Assembly: GCF_031760065.1 (NCBI RefSeq)
Contig: NZ_CP134500.1
Span: 5,146,001 to 5,210,000, forward strand
Direction of reading: 5' to 3'
DNA length: 64,000 nucleotides
From: Streptomyces durocortorensis
GTDB taxonomy: Bacteria > Actinomycetota > Actinomycetes > Streptomycetales > Streptomycetaceae
The position numbers and the translations under genes were made by a program. Positions 43,692 through 52,714 of this stretch are shown here, piece after piece. The notes under the pieces were generated by a model. It saw only the letters and a list, made by a program, of their open reading frames with translations, was not told the origin of the DNA and made no database searches. Position 1 is the first letter of the stretch, and every line of letters begins with the position of its first letter.

Positions 43692-44666
43692 TCAGAGCCA
43701 CCCCTCCTTGACGGCCCGCACCCCCGCTTCGAACCGGCTGCGCGCGCCGAGCCGGTCCCGCAGCTCCGAGCTCATCCGGCGTACGGTCCGCAGGGAGATC
43801 CCGAGCCGCCGGGCGGCGAGGTCGTCGGTGCAGCCGATGCCGAGCAGCATGAGCAACTCCCGCTCCCGCGGGGAGAGGTCGTGCTCGTCGCGACGCGGTG
43901 CCTCGCCGAAGGGGGTGCCCGTGTCCCAGAGCTGGTCGAAGAGGACCACGAGTGCGTGCACGAGGCCGGGGCTGCGGACTTCGAGGGCGCCGGCGCGCCC
44001 CTCCTCCGGGTCGACCGGGACGAGCGCGGCCTCACGGTCGACGATCACCATGAGCATGGGGACCACGGGCACGGTCCGCGCCTCGCCGCCGAGGTCGCAG
44101 TACCAGCGGACGTAGTCGACGGTCGGGGGGTCGTTGCGAAAGCTGTCCTGGTAGATCGAGCGTATCCGCACCCCGCGTTCCAGGCAGAGTTGGTCGAGCG
44201 GCTGGCTCGCGTCCATCGTGTCGGGCAGCTGCGCCCCGCCCGGGAGCAGGGAGAGGCATTCGGTGCGGGCGTTCGCGGCGAGGTCCTCCAGGCGCCGGCG
44301 GACGGTCTCCAGGCCCACCACCCGGTGCACCACGTCGTGGCGGGCGGAGCGGTCGGGGCGCGCGGCGAGGATGTCGGCCACCGCCCGCTCGGCGCGTTCG
44401 ACCTGGCGGCGACGGCGGCTCAGTTCGCCCTCGGCGCGCGAGAGGAGGAAGGAGAACCCGACTTCGGGATCGAACGGCAGGATCTCCCCGGAATCGTCCT
44501 CCATGGAGATGAGTCGCGCCTCTGTGAGCCGGCCCAGTTCCTCGCGGACCCGTTGCTCGGTCCAGCCGAGTCGGCGGGCCATGTCCGCCACCCCGTAATC
44601 GGGCCGTTCGAGCATGAGCCGATAGACGATCTCGGCGGACTGTGCTATTCCCAGCGCCTCCAGCAA
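43692..44666 (-). CDS. TrmB/LuxR-type transcriptional regulator
   Basis: 324 residues. An N-terminal TrmB-like winged helix (about 1-60, YGVADMARRLGWTEQRVREEL) joins a central sensing part and a C-terminal LuxR helix-turn-helix (about 262-322, LSPRERELLMLLGIGCTDDLAARRLGISLRTVRRMS). Streptomyces has many such one-component regulators. It is divergent from an aldo/keto reductase, with two DasR-type operators between. Confidence 0.85.
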   Translation of the reverse strand: MLEALGIAQSAEIVYRLMLERPDYGVADMARRLGWTEQRVREELGRLTEARLISMEDDSGEILPFDPEVGFSFLLSRAEGELSRRRRQVERAERAVADILAARPDRSARHDVVHRVVGLETVRRRLEDLAANARTECLSLLPGGAQLPDTMDASQPLDQLCLERGVRIRSIYQDSFRNDPPTVDYVRWYCDLGGEARTVPVVPMLMVIVDREAALVPVDPEEGRAGALEVRSPGLVHALVVLFDQLWDTGTPFGEAPRRDEHDLSPRERELLMLLGIGCTDDLAARRLGISLRTVRRMSSELRDRLGARSRFEAGVRAVKEGWL

Positions 44667-44752
44667 GGCGATCTCCCCCTGGTGAACCCCATCGTGCCGT
44701 TGACTGTCCGTGCCGACGTGCGGCCGGCCGTGTTGGCAGGCCGCCGCCGATT

Positions 44753-44768
44753 GTAGGTCTAGACCAAT
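44753..44768. promoter_or_regulatory. DasR-type operator (dre-like) 1
   Basis: GTAGGTCTAGACCAAT. The consensus dre is ACTGGTCTAGACCACT-like; the central GGTCTAGACCA is exact. Confidence 0.7.
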
Positions 44769-44856
44769 TGAACCTCCTGTGGGGCAGCTTGAAATCCCCT
44801 GCGTCGGACAGGGGTTGACCGGTCAAACGCCTGCGCCGCACGCGCGAATGATCCAA

Positions 44857-44872
44857 GATGGTCTAGTCCAAG
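44857..44872. promoter_or_regulatory. DasR-type operator (dre-like) 2
   Basis: GATGGTCTAGTCCAAG, core TGGTCTAGTCCA, with one mismatch to the dre core. It lies 24 bases before the aldo/keto reductase start. Confidence 0.7.
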
Positions 44873-44895
44873 TGCCTCCGAGAAGGACTGTATCC

Positions 44896-45828
44896 ATGGC
44901 GATCCCGCAGCGCACCCTCATACTCGGCGCCCTGCCGTTCGGTACGACCGTCGACGAGGCCACCTCGTTCGCCGTGCTCGACCGCTTCACCGAACTGGGC
45001 GGCACCGTGATCGACACCGCCAACAACTACGCGTACTGGGCCGAAGGGGGCACCGGGGACGAGAGCGAGGAGACCGTCGGCCGCTGGCTCGCCGCGCGCG
45101 GCGGCCGCGACGGCCTGGTCCTCTCCACCAAGTGCGGCGGCAGGCCCGCCGCCCCCGGCTCCCCGGACGTCGAGGGGCTCTCCGAGAAGGCGGTCAGGAG
45201 CGCCCTGGAGGGCAGCCTGCGCCGGCTCGGCGTCGACCGGGTCGACGTCTTCTGGGCCCACCTGGAGGACCGCACGGTCCCGCTCGGCGAGACCGTCGCG
45301 GCCCTGGCCGACCTCGTCGACGAGGGGAAGGCCGCCGAACTCGGCGTCAGCAACCACGCCGTCTGGCGCGTCGAGCGCGCCCGCGCCCTCGCCGGAGAGC
45401 GCCCGCGCTACACCCACCTCCAGTACCGACACTCCTACCTCCAGCCCCGCTTCGACAAGGCCCTCCCCTCGTCGGGACACGTCCATGTCACCCGGGAGAT
45501 CCTCGACTTCGCGCGAAACGGGGGCGACCTCACGCTGTGGGCGTACAGCGCGCTGCTCTCCGGCGGCTACACCCGCCCCGAGGTGGGGATACCCGCCGCG
45601 TACGACCACCCCGGCACCGCCCCGAGGCTCGCGGCGCTGCGCGAGGTCGCCGGAGAGCTCGGCGCGAGCGTCAATCAGGTGGTGCTGGCCTGGCTCCTCG
45701 ACGGCGAACCGTCCGTACTGCCCGTCGTCGGGGCGAGCCGGGTCGAGCAGGTGGAGGAGGCCATGGGGGCGCTCGACCTCACCCTCGACCCGGAGCAGCG
45801 GCGCCGACTGGACGAGGCGGGCGCCTGA
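44896..45828 (+). CDS. Aldo/keto reductase
   Basis: 310 residues. Catalytic tetrad visible: Asp and Tyr in DTANNYAYW, Lys in STKCGG, His in FWAHLED. YSALLSGGYT and a late VLPVVGASRVEQVEE bind NADPH. AGAAGGA precedes ATG 44896. Substrate unknown; the dre-like sites hint at an aminosugar-linked role. Confidence 0.9.
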   Translation: MAIPQRTLILGALPFGTTVDEATSFAVLDRFTELGGTVIDTANNYAYWAEGGTGDESEETVGRWLAARGGRDGLVLSTKCGGRPAAPGSPDVEGLSEKAVRSALEGSLRRLGVDRVDVFWAHLEDRTVPLGETVAALADLVDEGKAAELGVSNHAVWRVERARALAGERPRYTHLQYRHSYLQPRFDKALPSSGHVHVTREILDFARNGGDLTLWAYSALLSGGYTRPEVGIPAAYDHPGTAPRLAALREVAGELGASVNQVVLAWLLDGEPSVLPVVGASRVEQVEEAMGALDLTLDPEQRRRLDEAGA

Positions 45829-45874
45829 GGGAGCCACGGGCGCGGGCACGGACGGCGGGCCGGGCCCGTGGCCG

Positions 45875-45920
45875 GGGGAGGGTCACGGAGGGTGCGGGTC
45901 CGCCCTCCGTGACCCTCCCC
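45875..45920. terminator. Hairpin terminator between convergent genes
   Basis: A perfect 18-bp stem (GGGGAGGGTCACGGAGGG) with a 10-base loop, between the reductase and the convergent EEP gene. Confidence 0.85.
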
Positions 45921-45933
45921 GCCCGCCCCCGGT

Positions 45934-47094
45934 TCAGTCGGCCGGGGAGACCAGCATCTCCTGGCCCCTGTGGTCGGAGAGGCCGGACGCGGAGACCAGC
46001 GCGTAGCGGTGCACGCGCAGCCGTTCGTCGGTGAACGTCCAGTCCAGCCGCCACAGCGGCAGCCCCTCGCTGCCCCATGTGCCGGGAAGGAAGGACGAGC
46101 CGGCGGGCAGCGCGTCGCGGAACTCCCCCCGTAGCCCGTCCAGATCACCCATGGCCGGGGTCGTGTTGAAGTCGCCCGAGATGAGCAGCGGATGGGGGTT
46201 CGCACGCGCGTCGCGGAGCAGCGCCGCGTAGTGCTCCTTCCGGACGGCGTCGGTGTCGCGGACCACCCGGTAGAAGCCGGGACTCAGCCAGCTTCGCTCG
46301 ATGTCCAGCTGTACCGGGATGTGCACGTTGTAGAACGACAGCACCGTGCCGGCGACGTCCACGTCGGTGCGCAGCACCTTGTGCCACTCGAACCGTTCCC
46401 GCCAGGACGACGACGGGCCCGGCGGGCGGCCCGGCCCCACTTCGGGCGCGGCGACGACCGGGTACCGCGAGAGGGTGACCAGCTCCCCGCGCGCCACGAG
46501 GTGGTAGCCGGGGAACTCGGCGCGCAGCCGGTCGAGCCGGTCGATCTCCGTATGTCTGCCGTCCTCCCGGGTCAGGTGCTCCTGGAGCAGGTAGACGTCG
46601 GCGTCCTTGGACCGCAGATGGCGGTGGAACGCTGCCGGATCGTCGGTCGTGTCCCAGTAGAGCGTGTTCCACGAGAAGACCTTGAGCGCGCCCGCCGGGG
46701 CGGGGCCCGGGCCCCCGCCGGGTACCAGCGCCCCCCAGTGGAGCCCCGCCCTCCCCACCCCCGCCGCGAGCAGCACCGCGAGGACGGGGAGCAGCCACCG
46801 GCGGGCGCGCCGGGTGGCCACGGCGCCGGACAGGGCGATCAGCAGGGCGGGCACCGCGACGAAGGCCGGCGGGGGAGCGAGGTCCGGCAGCAGCCACAGC
46901 CACCACCGGCCGCTCAGCGCCTGTCCGAGGCCGAGGAAGAGCGTCCACGCGGCGGTGGCGCCGATGAGGAGACCGGTGGCACGCCGTCTACCGCGAGTGG
47001 CTGGAACCGGACGCGGAACGGGGGGCGGCGAGACGTTCGCAGAGGCGCTCCCGACGGTCTCGTCACGGGCGCCGGGGAGGGTTCGAGGACTCAC
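45934..47094 (-). CDS. Membrane-anchored EEP-family hydrolase (copy A)
   Basis: 386 residues. About three transmembrane helices between residues 40 and 125 precede an endonuclease/exonuclease/phosphatase domain: FSWNTLYW, YLLQEH, FYNVHI, ISGDFNTTP and SDHRG, a complete metal-dependent set. Such enzymes cleave phosphodiesters or phosphate esters; here the catalytic part probably lies outside the membrane. Start GTG 47094. It is divergent from the glycosyltransferase operon and a paralogue of the operon's last gene. Confidence 0.85.
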   Translation of the reverse strand: MSPRTLPGARDETVGSASANVSPPPVPRPVPATRGRRRATGLLIGATAAWTLFLGLGQALSGRWWLWLLPDLAPPPAFVAVPALLIALSGAVATRRARRWLLPVLAVLLAAGVGRAGLHWGALVPGGGPGPAPAGALKVFSWNTLYWDTTDDPAAFHRHLRSKDADVYLLQEHLTREDGRHTEIDRLDRLRAEFPGYHLVARGELVTLSRYPVVAAPEVGPGRPPGPSSSWRERFEWHKVLRTDVDVAGTVLSFYNVHIPVQLDIERSWLSPGFYRVVRDTDAVRKEHYAALLRDARANPHPLLISGDFNTTPAMGDLDGLRGEFRDALPAGSSFLPGTWGSEGLPLWRLDWTFTDERLRVHRYALVSASGLSDHRGQEMLVSPAD

Positions 47095-47104
47095 GCCCCG
47101 GAAC

Positions 47105-47145
47105 GCTAACAGCTCTCAACTTCCTTTTTTCCAAGGCTTGTTAGC
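47105..47145. promoter_or_regulatory. Inverted repeat in the divergent promoter of the glycosyltransferase operon
   Basis: GCTAACA (47105-47111) and TGTTAGC (47139-47145), perfect 7-base arms 34 bases apart centre to centre, flank an unusually T-rich stretch (CTTCCTTTTTTCC). A candidate operator. Confidence 0.35.
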
Positions 47146-47217
47146 CGTCTCAGACTGCGAGAAGACGCGATACGCGATCGATATGCCGTCAATACGAGGG
47201 CCCGATGTCCTCTTCCC

Positions 47218-48261
47218 ATGACGCGAACCGTGTCGGTCGTCATACCGGCCTACAACTCCTCACGCACCCTCGACGCCTGTCTGAGATCCGTCCATGCGCA
47301 GACCCACCCCGTCCACGAGGTCATCGTCGTCGACGACGGCAGCACCGACGGCACCGCCGAGATCGCCCGGAACCATCCGTGCGTCCTCATCGGAGGCGGG
47401 GGCAACCGCGGAGTCTCCGCGGCCCGGAACGCGGGAATCGCCGCCGCCACCGGCGACGTCCTCTTCTTCCTCGACTCCGACGAGGCGCTCACCCCGGACT
47501 CGGTGGCCAACGCCCTGGAGATCCTGCGCGACGATCCCTCCTGCGGCTGTGTGCACGGCGTCATCGCGCCCGAGCCGCTCTTCGACGACGGGCCCGTCGA
47601 GTGGTACAAGGTGCTGCACGCGTACTGGTGGCGCGCCCGGGGCGCCGGAGTGGTGGAGACCGCCTTCTTCGCCCAGGCGGCCGTCCCCCGCGAGGTCTTC
47701 GAGGTGCTCGGAGGCTTCGACGAGCGGCTGCGCGACTCGGAGGACCTGGAGTTCAGCGACCGGCTCGCCCCGCACTACCGCATCGTGCTCACCGAGAGGG
47801 TGATGGCCCGCCACGACGAGGAGCACCGGTTCGGTCCCCTCCTCTCGGAGACGTACCGCAGGGCCCTGCTCCTCGTGCCCGCCCTGCTCTCGGCCCGCCG
47901 CGGGGGCCGGAGCAACCTGACGGCCAACAGCCCGGCGTCGGTCCTCGCCGCGGCCCTGTGCCTCGGCTCCGTGCCGCTGCCGCCCTTGGCTCTCCTCCTG
48001 TCGTGGCCGGCTCCGGCCGTACCGGTCCTGTCGGCCCTCCCCGTCGCCGGGCTGCTCGCCTTCTGCCTGGCCAACCTCGGGCTGCTGCGCTTCGCGGCCC
48101 GGCGGCGAGGAGCCTCCTTCGTCCCCTTCTTCACCGGCGTCCACCTCGCCAACCACGCCGCGCTGCTGGCCGGTGCCGCGAGTGGCGCCGTCCGCGCCCT
48201 CACGGCCGGCCGGACCGCCACCGGCGGCCGGCGGAGCTCCGAGCAGGCGGCGGCGCGATGA
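47218..48261 (+). CDS. Family 2 glycosyltransferase with C-terminal membrane helices (copy A)
   Basis: 347 residues. GT-A fold: VSVVIPAYNSSRTLDACLRS at the start, VDDGSTDGT, and the DxD-like FFLDSDEAL (about 80-88). GG(F)DE and RDSEDLEF follow, the acceptor-side acidic motif. Two or three hydrophobic segments (about 240-330) anchor it. It probably moves a sugar to a membrane-bound acceptor. ATGA overlap with the next gene. Confidence 0.88.
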   Translation: MTRTVSVVIPAYNSSRTLDACLRSVHAQTHPVHEVIVVDDGSTDGTAEIARNHPCVLIGGGGNRGVSAARNAGIAAATGDVLFFLDSDEALTPDSVANALEILRDDPSCGCVHGVIAPEPLFDDGPVEWYKVLHAYWWRARGAGVVETAFFAQAAVPREVFEVLGGFDERLRDSEDLEFSDRLAPHYRIVLTERVMARHDEEHRFGPLLSETYRRALLLVPALLSARRGGRSNLTANSPASVLAAALCLGSVPLPPLALLLSWPAPAVPVLSALPVAGLLAFCLANLGLLRFAARRRGASFVPFFTGVHLANHAALLAGAASGAVRALTAGRTATGGRRSSEQAAAR

Positions 48262-49355
48262 CCGTGTGGCTGCGCAGGCTCCTCACCCCGGTCGTCGTGG
48301 TGGCCGCGCTGGTCGGCGTGTTCTTCCTCGTCCGGGGCGAAGGACCCAAGGCGGTCGAGGCGTTCGCCCACGCCGACGCCGTTCCCCTGATCGTCGCCTC
48401 GGTCGTCGCCAACATCGGCGGACTGGTCCTCGCCGTGCACGCCTGGCGGGCCCTCATCCCCGGCGACCATCCCATCCGCGGCCTTCGCGCGGCGAAGATC
48501 TACTTCCTCGGCCAGCTGAGCAAGTACGTGCCCGGCAGAGTGTGGGGTGTCATCACCCATGTGGCGCACGGCCGAGAGGCCGGTGTGCCCGGCGCCCAGA
48601 TGACCTCCGCCTACGTCCTGAGCCTGGCGCTGACCCTGCTCACCGGAGCGGCGGTCGGGCTGGTCGCGGCGCCCGCCGCACTGCCCGGCCACTGGATGTG
48701 GCTGTGTCCGCCGGCGCTCTTCTTCCTCGCCGGGGTCGTACGGCCCTCCCTGATCACCCGGCCGGTCGTGGCCGCGGCCCGGCTGGTGAAGCGGCCCGTC
48801 GTACCACCGCCGGACGGTGCCGTCCGCAAGGCCGTGCTGCTCGCGATCGCCTCCTGGACCGCCTCCGGACTCCACCTGTGGTTCCTGCTCCTGGCGGTCG
48901 GAGCGCCGCCCCTCGCCGGACTCGGCGCGGCCGTCGGAGGCTTCGCCCTGGCCACCGTGATCAGCAGCCTGGCGCTGATCGTGCCCGACGGCTGGGGCGT
49001 GCGCGAGCTCACCCTCACCGCCGCCCTCTCCACCGTCCTTCCCGGCGGCCTGGCCGCCACCGCGGCGATCGCCAGCCGGCTGGTGTGCGTGGTCGCCGAA
49101 CTCGCCAGCTCGGCGGTGGTCCTGGCCTGGTCGCGAGCCAGGGACGCCAAAGCCGCCCGTGCCGCCCGTACCGCTGCCGGTGTCGCCGGGTCCGCCGCCG
49201 GGGCCGTCCCGGCAGCCGCAGGGCCCCGTGCCCCCGGTACCCCCCGCGTCCGCCGCGCCGGGCGGGCCCCCGACGCCCTGGCCTTCCCCGCCCCCCTCGT
49301 CCCCCCGATCCCCCCCACCGCCCCGATGGGAGAAGAAGCCCGTGTACACCCTTGA
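48258..49355 (+). CDS. AglD/LPG-synthase-like integral membrane protein (UPF0104 type)
   Basis: 365 residues with about eight transmembrane helices. The segment IYFLGQLSKYVPGRVWGV (about 77-94) and late VPDGWGVRELTLTAAL match the lysylphosphatidylglycerol-synthase TM region family. Relatives act as lipid flippases or in polyprenyl-linked glycan assembly. The last 70 residues are Ala/Pro-rich. It overlaps both neighbours, so it is translationally coupled. Confidence 0.85.
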   Translation: MTVWLRRLLTPVVVVAALVGVFFLVRGEGPKAVEAFAHADAVPLIVASVVANIGGLVLAVHAWRALIPGDHPIRGLRAAKIYFLGQLSKYVPGRVWGVITHVAHGREAGVPGAQMTSAYVLSLALTLLTGAAVGLVAAPAALPGHWMWLCPPALFFLAGVVRPSLITRPVVAAARLVKRPVVPPPDGAVRKAVLLAIASWTASGLHLWFLLLAVGAPPLAGLGAAVGGFALATVISSLALIVPDGWGVRELTLTAALSTVLPGGLAATAAIASRLVCVVAELASSAVVLAWSRARDAKAARAARTAAGVAGSAAGAVPAAAGPRAPGTPRVRRAGRAPDALAFPAPLVPPIPPTAPMGEEARVHP

Positions 49356-50742
49356 CGACGTCGAGAAGCTCCAGGTCGACGAGGTCCACGACCTCTACCG
49401 CCGCTACGTGAACAAGAGCCAGGTGTCCCTGATGACCTCGTTCGGCTTCGGCCGCGAGCTCGTCCGGAGCGCCGAGGGCGCCTATCTCACCCTCGACGAC
49501 GGCAGGCGAATACTCGACCTGACCGGCGGCGTGGGCGTCCTCAACCACGGCCACAACCATCCGCGCATCCTCGCCGCCCGCGAACGCTTCGCCCGCGACC
49601 GGCGCATGGAGGTGCACAAGACCTACTTCTCGCCCTACCTCGCGGCCCTCGGCCACAACCTGGCCGAGGTCCTGCCCGGCGACCTGAACATGGCCTTCCT
49701 GCCGAACTCGGGAGCCGAGGCGGTCGAGGGAGCGGTGAAGCTCGCGTACAAGTACCACAACGGCAAGCGGAACACGGTCCTGCGCGCCGACCGCGCCTTC
49801 CACGGCAAGCTGCTCGGCTCGGGCGGCCTGACCGGCCAGGCCCAGTTCGCCTTCCCCACCATCCCCGGCGTGGACACCTTCCGCTACGGGGACCTCGACT
49901 CCGTCCGCAGGGTCGTCGCCGCACACCGCGGCGACGTGTACGCCCTGCTCATCGAGCCGTTCAGCGCCTCCACCATCCAGTGGTGCTCGGAGGAGTTCCT
50001 GCGCGGCCTGCGCGAGATCTGCGACCGCGAGAAGATCGTGCTGATCTTCGACGAGATCTACACGGGGTGGGGGAAGACCGGCTCCCTCTTCCACTTCATG
50101 CGCTATCCGGGCCTGATCCCCGACGTGCTCACCACGTCCAAGTCCTTCGGCGGCGGCAAGTCCTCCATCTCCGCCTTCGTCGCCCGCGAGCCGGTCTTCC
50201 GCAAGGCGTACGACAGCCTCGGCGACGCCCTGCTCCAGTCCACGTCCACCACCTACTACGGCTTCGGCGAGGAGTGCGTCACCGCCCTCGAAGCCGTCAA
50301 CATCGCGATGGAGGACGACTATCCGGCGCGAGCCCGCGCACTCGGAGCCGTACTCGGACCCGGTCTCGAACGGCTCGCCGAGCAGTACCCCGACGCGATC
50401 GGCCGCGTGGCGGGTGCCGGTGCCCTGTGGGGCGTGTTCATCGAGGGCGGCCCACGGATCCTCGACCTCGTGGCGAAGCTCGCGCCCGGCGGGATGGCCA
50501 GGGACCCGCGGTTCAAGACGAAGGTCGTCACCTGCGCCGTGATCAACGCGCTCTACCAGGACCACGGCATCTTCACGTACTACACGCTCAACGGCGACAA
50601 CCCCCTTGTCATCGGCCCCTCTCTGGTCACCGAACCGGAGGAGGCCCAGCGCGTGGTCGACGCCCTCGACGACGTCCTCAGCCGCGGCCTGACCGGTCTC
50701 GTGGCCCGTTTCATCAAGCAGAAGGTGAGCTCCCAGTGGTGA
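49342..50742 (+). CDS. Class III pyridoxal-phosphate aminotransferase
   Basis: 466 residues. The cofactor loop LNHGHNHPRIL, NSGAEAVEGAVKLA, the Asp in IFDEIYTGWGKTG, and TTSKSFGGGK with the Schiff-base lysine are all present. Class III enzymes aminate aldehydes or ketones; HpnO, which makes aminohopanoids, is one lipid-directed relative. Substrate unknown. GTG 49342 is preceded by GGGAGAAG and overlaps the upstream gene by 14 bases. Confidence 0.9.
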   Translation: MYTLDDVEKLQVDEVHDLYRRYVNKSQVSLMTSFGFGRELVRSAEGAYLTLDDGRRILDLTGGVGVLNHGHNHPRILAARERFARDRRMEVHKTYFSPYLAALGHNLAEVLPGDLNMAFLPNSGAEAVEGAVKLAYKYHNGKRNTVLRADRAFHGKLLGSGGLTGQAQFAFPTIPGVDTFRYGDLDSVRRVVAAHRGDVYALLIEPFSASTIQWCSEEFLRGLREICDREKIVLIFDEIYTGWGKTGSLFHFMRYPGLIPDVLTTSKSFGGGKSSISAFVAREPVFRKAYDSLGDALLQSTSTTYYGFGEECVTALEAVNIAMEDDYPARARALGAVLGPGLERLAEQYPDAIGRVAGAGALWGVFIEGGPRILDLVAKLAPGGMARDPRFKTKVVTCAVINALYQDHGIFTYYTLNGDNPLVIGPSLVTEPEEAQRVVDALDDVLSRGLTGLVARFIKQKVSSQW

Positions 50743-51758
50743 TCACGATCACCGGCGCGGCCGGCATGCTCGGCTCCCGGCTGGCCGAACGGCTCCTCGC
50801 CGACGGCCACGAGGTACGGGGCGTCGACCTCAGACCCGGCCCCCTGGTCCTGCTCACCGGCGACATCCGCGACCGGGAGCTCATGGACCAGGCCCTGGAC
50901 GGGGCCGACGTCCTCGTCCACGCCGCGGCCGCCCTGCCCAGCTACCCCGACGAACAGATCCGCTCCATCATCGTCGGCGGGACCGAGAACGTCTTCGCGG
51001 CGGCCGGGGCCGCCGGCACCCCCCGCGTCGTGCACATCTCCTCGACCGCGGTCTACGGCCTGCCCACGATCGTGCCCACCCCCGAGGAGTACCCCCGCGA
51101 GCCGGTCGACACCTACAGCCGGGCCAAGGCCTCGGCCGAGGAGATCGCCGAGCGGTACCGGGCCGGGGGCATGTGCGTCCCCATCCTGCGGCCCAAGACC
51201 TTCGTCGGCCCCGGCCGCATGGGCCTGTTCTCGATGCTCTTCGAATGGGCCGAGGAAGGCCGCCACTTCCCCGTCCTCGGCAAGGGCGACGTACGCATCC
51301 AGATGTTCGCCGTCGACGACCTCGTCGACGCCGTCGTCACCGTCCTCACCGCACCCGACGAGGTCGCGAACGACACCTACAACCTCGCCGCGGCCGAGTT
51401 CGGCACCCTCCGCGAGGACTTCCAGGCGGTGCTCGACGCGGCGGGACACGGCAAGCGCGTCATCGGCCTGCCCGCGCGCCCCGCCCTGACCCTCCTCAAC
51501 GTCCTCCAGCGGGCCAAGCTCTCGCCGGTCTACGGCCGGCTCCTGCACAAGCTGATGGACGACTCCTACGTCAGCATCGACAAGGCCAAGGCGAAACTCG
51601 GCTTCTCCCCGCGCCTGTCGAACGCGGACGCCGTCCTGCGCACCTACGAGTGGTGGCGCACCGCCCGCCACACCGCCCCGGAGACGGGAGCCACCGGCCG
51701 CACCAGCCGCGACCCGTGGAGTCAGGGCCTGCTGTCCACCGCGAAGATCTTCTTCTGA
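50736..51758 (+). CDS. NAD-dependent extended SDR (epimerase/dehydratase-like)
   Basis: 340 residues. TGAAGMLGSRLAE (6-18) is the Rossmann loop. SSTAVYG and DTYSRAKASAE (YxxxK) form the active site. Members act on nucleotide sugars or 3-hydroxysteroids. A keto-sugar product would feed the preceding aminotransferase (inference). GTG 50736 overlaps the aminotransferase stop; GTG 50739 is the alternative. Confidence 0.88.
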   Translation: MVITITGAAGMLGSRLAERLLADGHEVRGVDLRPGPLVLLTGDIRDRELMDQALDGADVLVHAAAALPSYPDEQIRSIIVGGTENVFAAAGAAGTPRVVHISSTAVYGLPTIVPTPEEYPREPVDTYSRAKASAEEIAERYRAGGMCVPILRPKTFVGPGRMGLFSMLFEWAEEGRHFPVLGKGDVRIQMFAVDDLVDAVVTVLTAPDEVANDTYNLAAAEFGTLREDFQAVLDAAGHGKRVIGLPARPALTLLNVLQRAKLSPVYGRLLHKLMDDSYVSIDKAKAKLGFSPRLSNADAVLRTYEWWRTARHTAPETGATGRTSRDPWSQGLLSTAKIFF

Positions 51759-51769
51759 GAGGCCGTGCC

Positions 51770-52666
51770 ATGACCCAGCTCGCCGGACACACCAGCGCCC
51801 CGGCACCGGTACGGACAGGAAGGCTGCCCGCGCCGCTCGCCCTGCTCAGACCCGGTCAGTGGCCCAAGAACCTGCTCGTGGTGCCCCTGGCCCTGCTCGG
51901 CGGCGCCCCGGACGCGACGACGGCCGTCCGGGTCGCCGTCGCGCTCGGCGCCTTCGTCCTCGCCTCATCCCTCGTCTACGTCCTGAACGACATCGCCGAC
52001 GTGGAGCGGGACAAGCGGCACCCCGTCAAGCGTCACCGTCCCCTCGCCTCGGGGCAGATGAGCATGGCCTCGGCCGTGGCCACGGCCCTCGTGCTGGGCG
52101 CCCTGCTCGTCCCCGCCCTGCTGACCCTCGGGCCCGGGTCCGCCCTGATCATCCTGCTGTACCTCGCCGTGAACGGCGCCTACAGCTGGAAGCTCAAGCA
52201 CCTTCCCCTCCTCGACGTCTTCGTCGTGGCCGCCGGCTTCGTGCTCCGCCTGCTCGGCGGCTACGAGGCCGCCGAACGCCCGGTCGAGATGTGGCTGGTG
52301 CTGACCGTGCTGGCGTCCTGCCTGGTCCTGATCCTGGGCAAGCGGCGGCACGAGCTGAGCGTCTCCGGCACCGGGCACCGGCCGGCCCTCGTCGGCTACT
52401 CGGCCCACTTCCTCGACCTCGTCCTGGTCCTGTGCTCGGCCCTGAGCCTCTTCGGCTACCTGCTCTATCTGCGCACCGAGTCGGGGTTTGGACCGTACGC
52501 CCTGCTCACGGCCGTGTGCGCGCTCTTCGCCCTCTTCCGCTACCTCCAGATCGTGATCGTGGACGGCGGCGGGGGCGAGCCCGTCAAGACCCTCCTGCGT
52601 GACCGGGTCATGCTGGCCAACTCCGCCGTCTGGGGCGCGCTGCTGGTCCCGCACCTGGTCCTCTGA
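51770..52666 (+). CDS. UbiA-family prenyltransferase, decaprenyl-phosphate phosphoribosyltransferase-like
   Basis: 298 residues, about nine transmembrane helices. The first aspartate motif NDIADVERDKRHPVKRHRPL and the second SWKLKHLPLLDVFVVAAGF closely resemble DPPR synthase (mycobacterial Rv3806c), which transfers phosphoribose from PRPP to decaprenyl phosphate. A lipid-quinone role is less likely because the HPxKRxRPLASG motif is present. It lies 11 bases after the SDR. Confidence 0.88.
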   Translation: MTQLAGHTSAPAPVRTGRLPAPLALLRPGQWPKNLLVVPLALLGGAPDATTAVRVAVALGAFVLASSLVYVLNDIADVERDKRHPVKRHRPLASGQMSMASAVATALVLGALLVPALLTLGPGSALIILLYLAVNGAYSWKLKHLPLLDVFVVAAGFVLRLLGGYEAAERPVEMWLVLTVLASCLVLILGKRRHELSVSGTGHRPALVGYSAHFLDLVLVLCSALSLFGYLLYLRTESGFGPYALLTAVCALFALFRYLQIVIVDGGGGEPVKTLLRDRVMLANSAVWGALLVPHLVL

Positions 52667-52714
52667 CCCCCGCCCCGCCCCGCCTCAGCCCCTCCATCAC
52701 CGACGAGGAATCCC

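Noticed and set aside
47775..49349. Long open frame on the minus strand opposite the GT2 and AglD-like genes
   Set aside because: A by-product of GC-rich third positions. Its translation is low-complexity Gly/Arg/Asp with no motif, and the plus-strand genes are clearly real.
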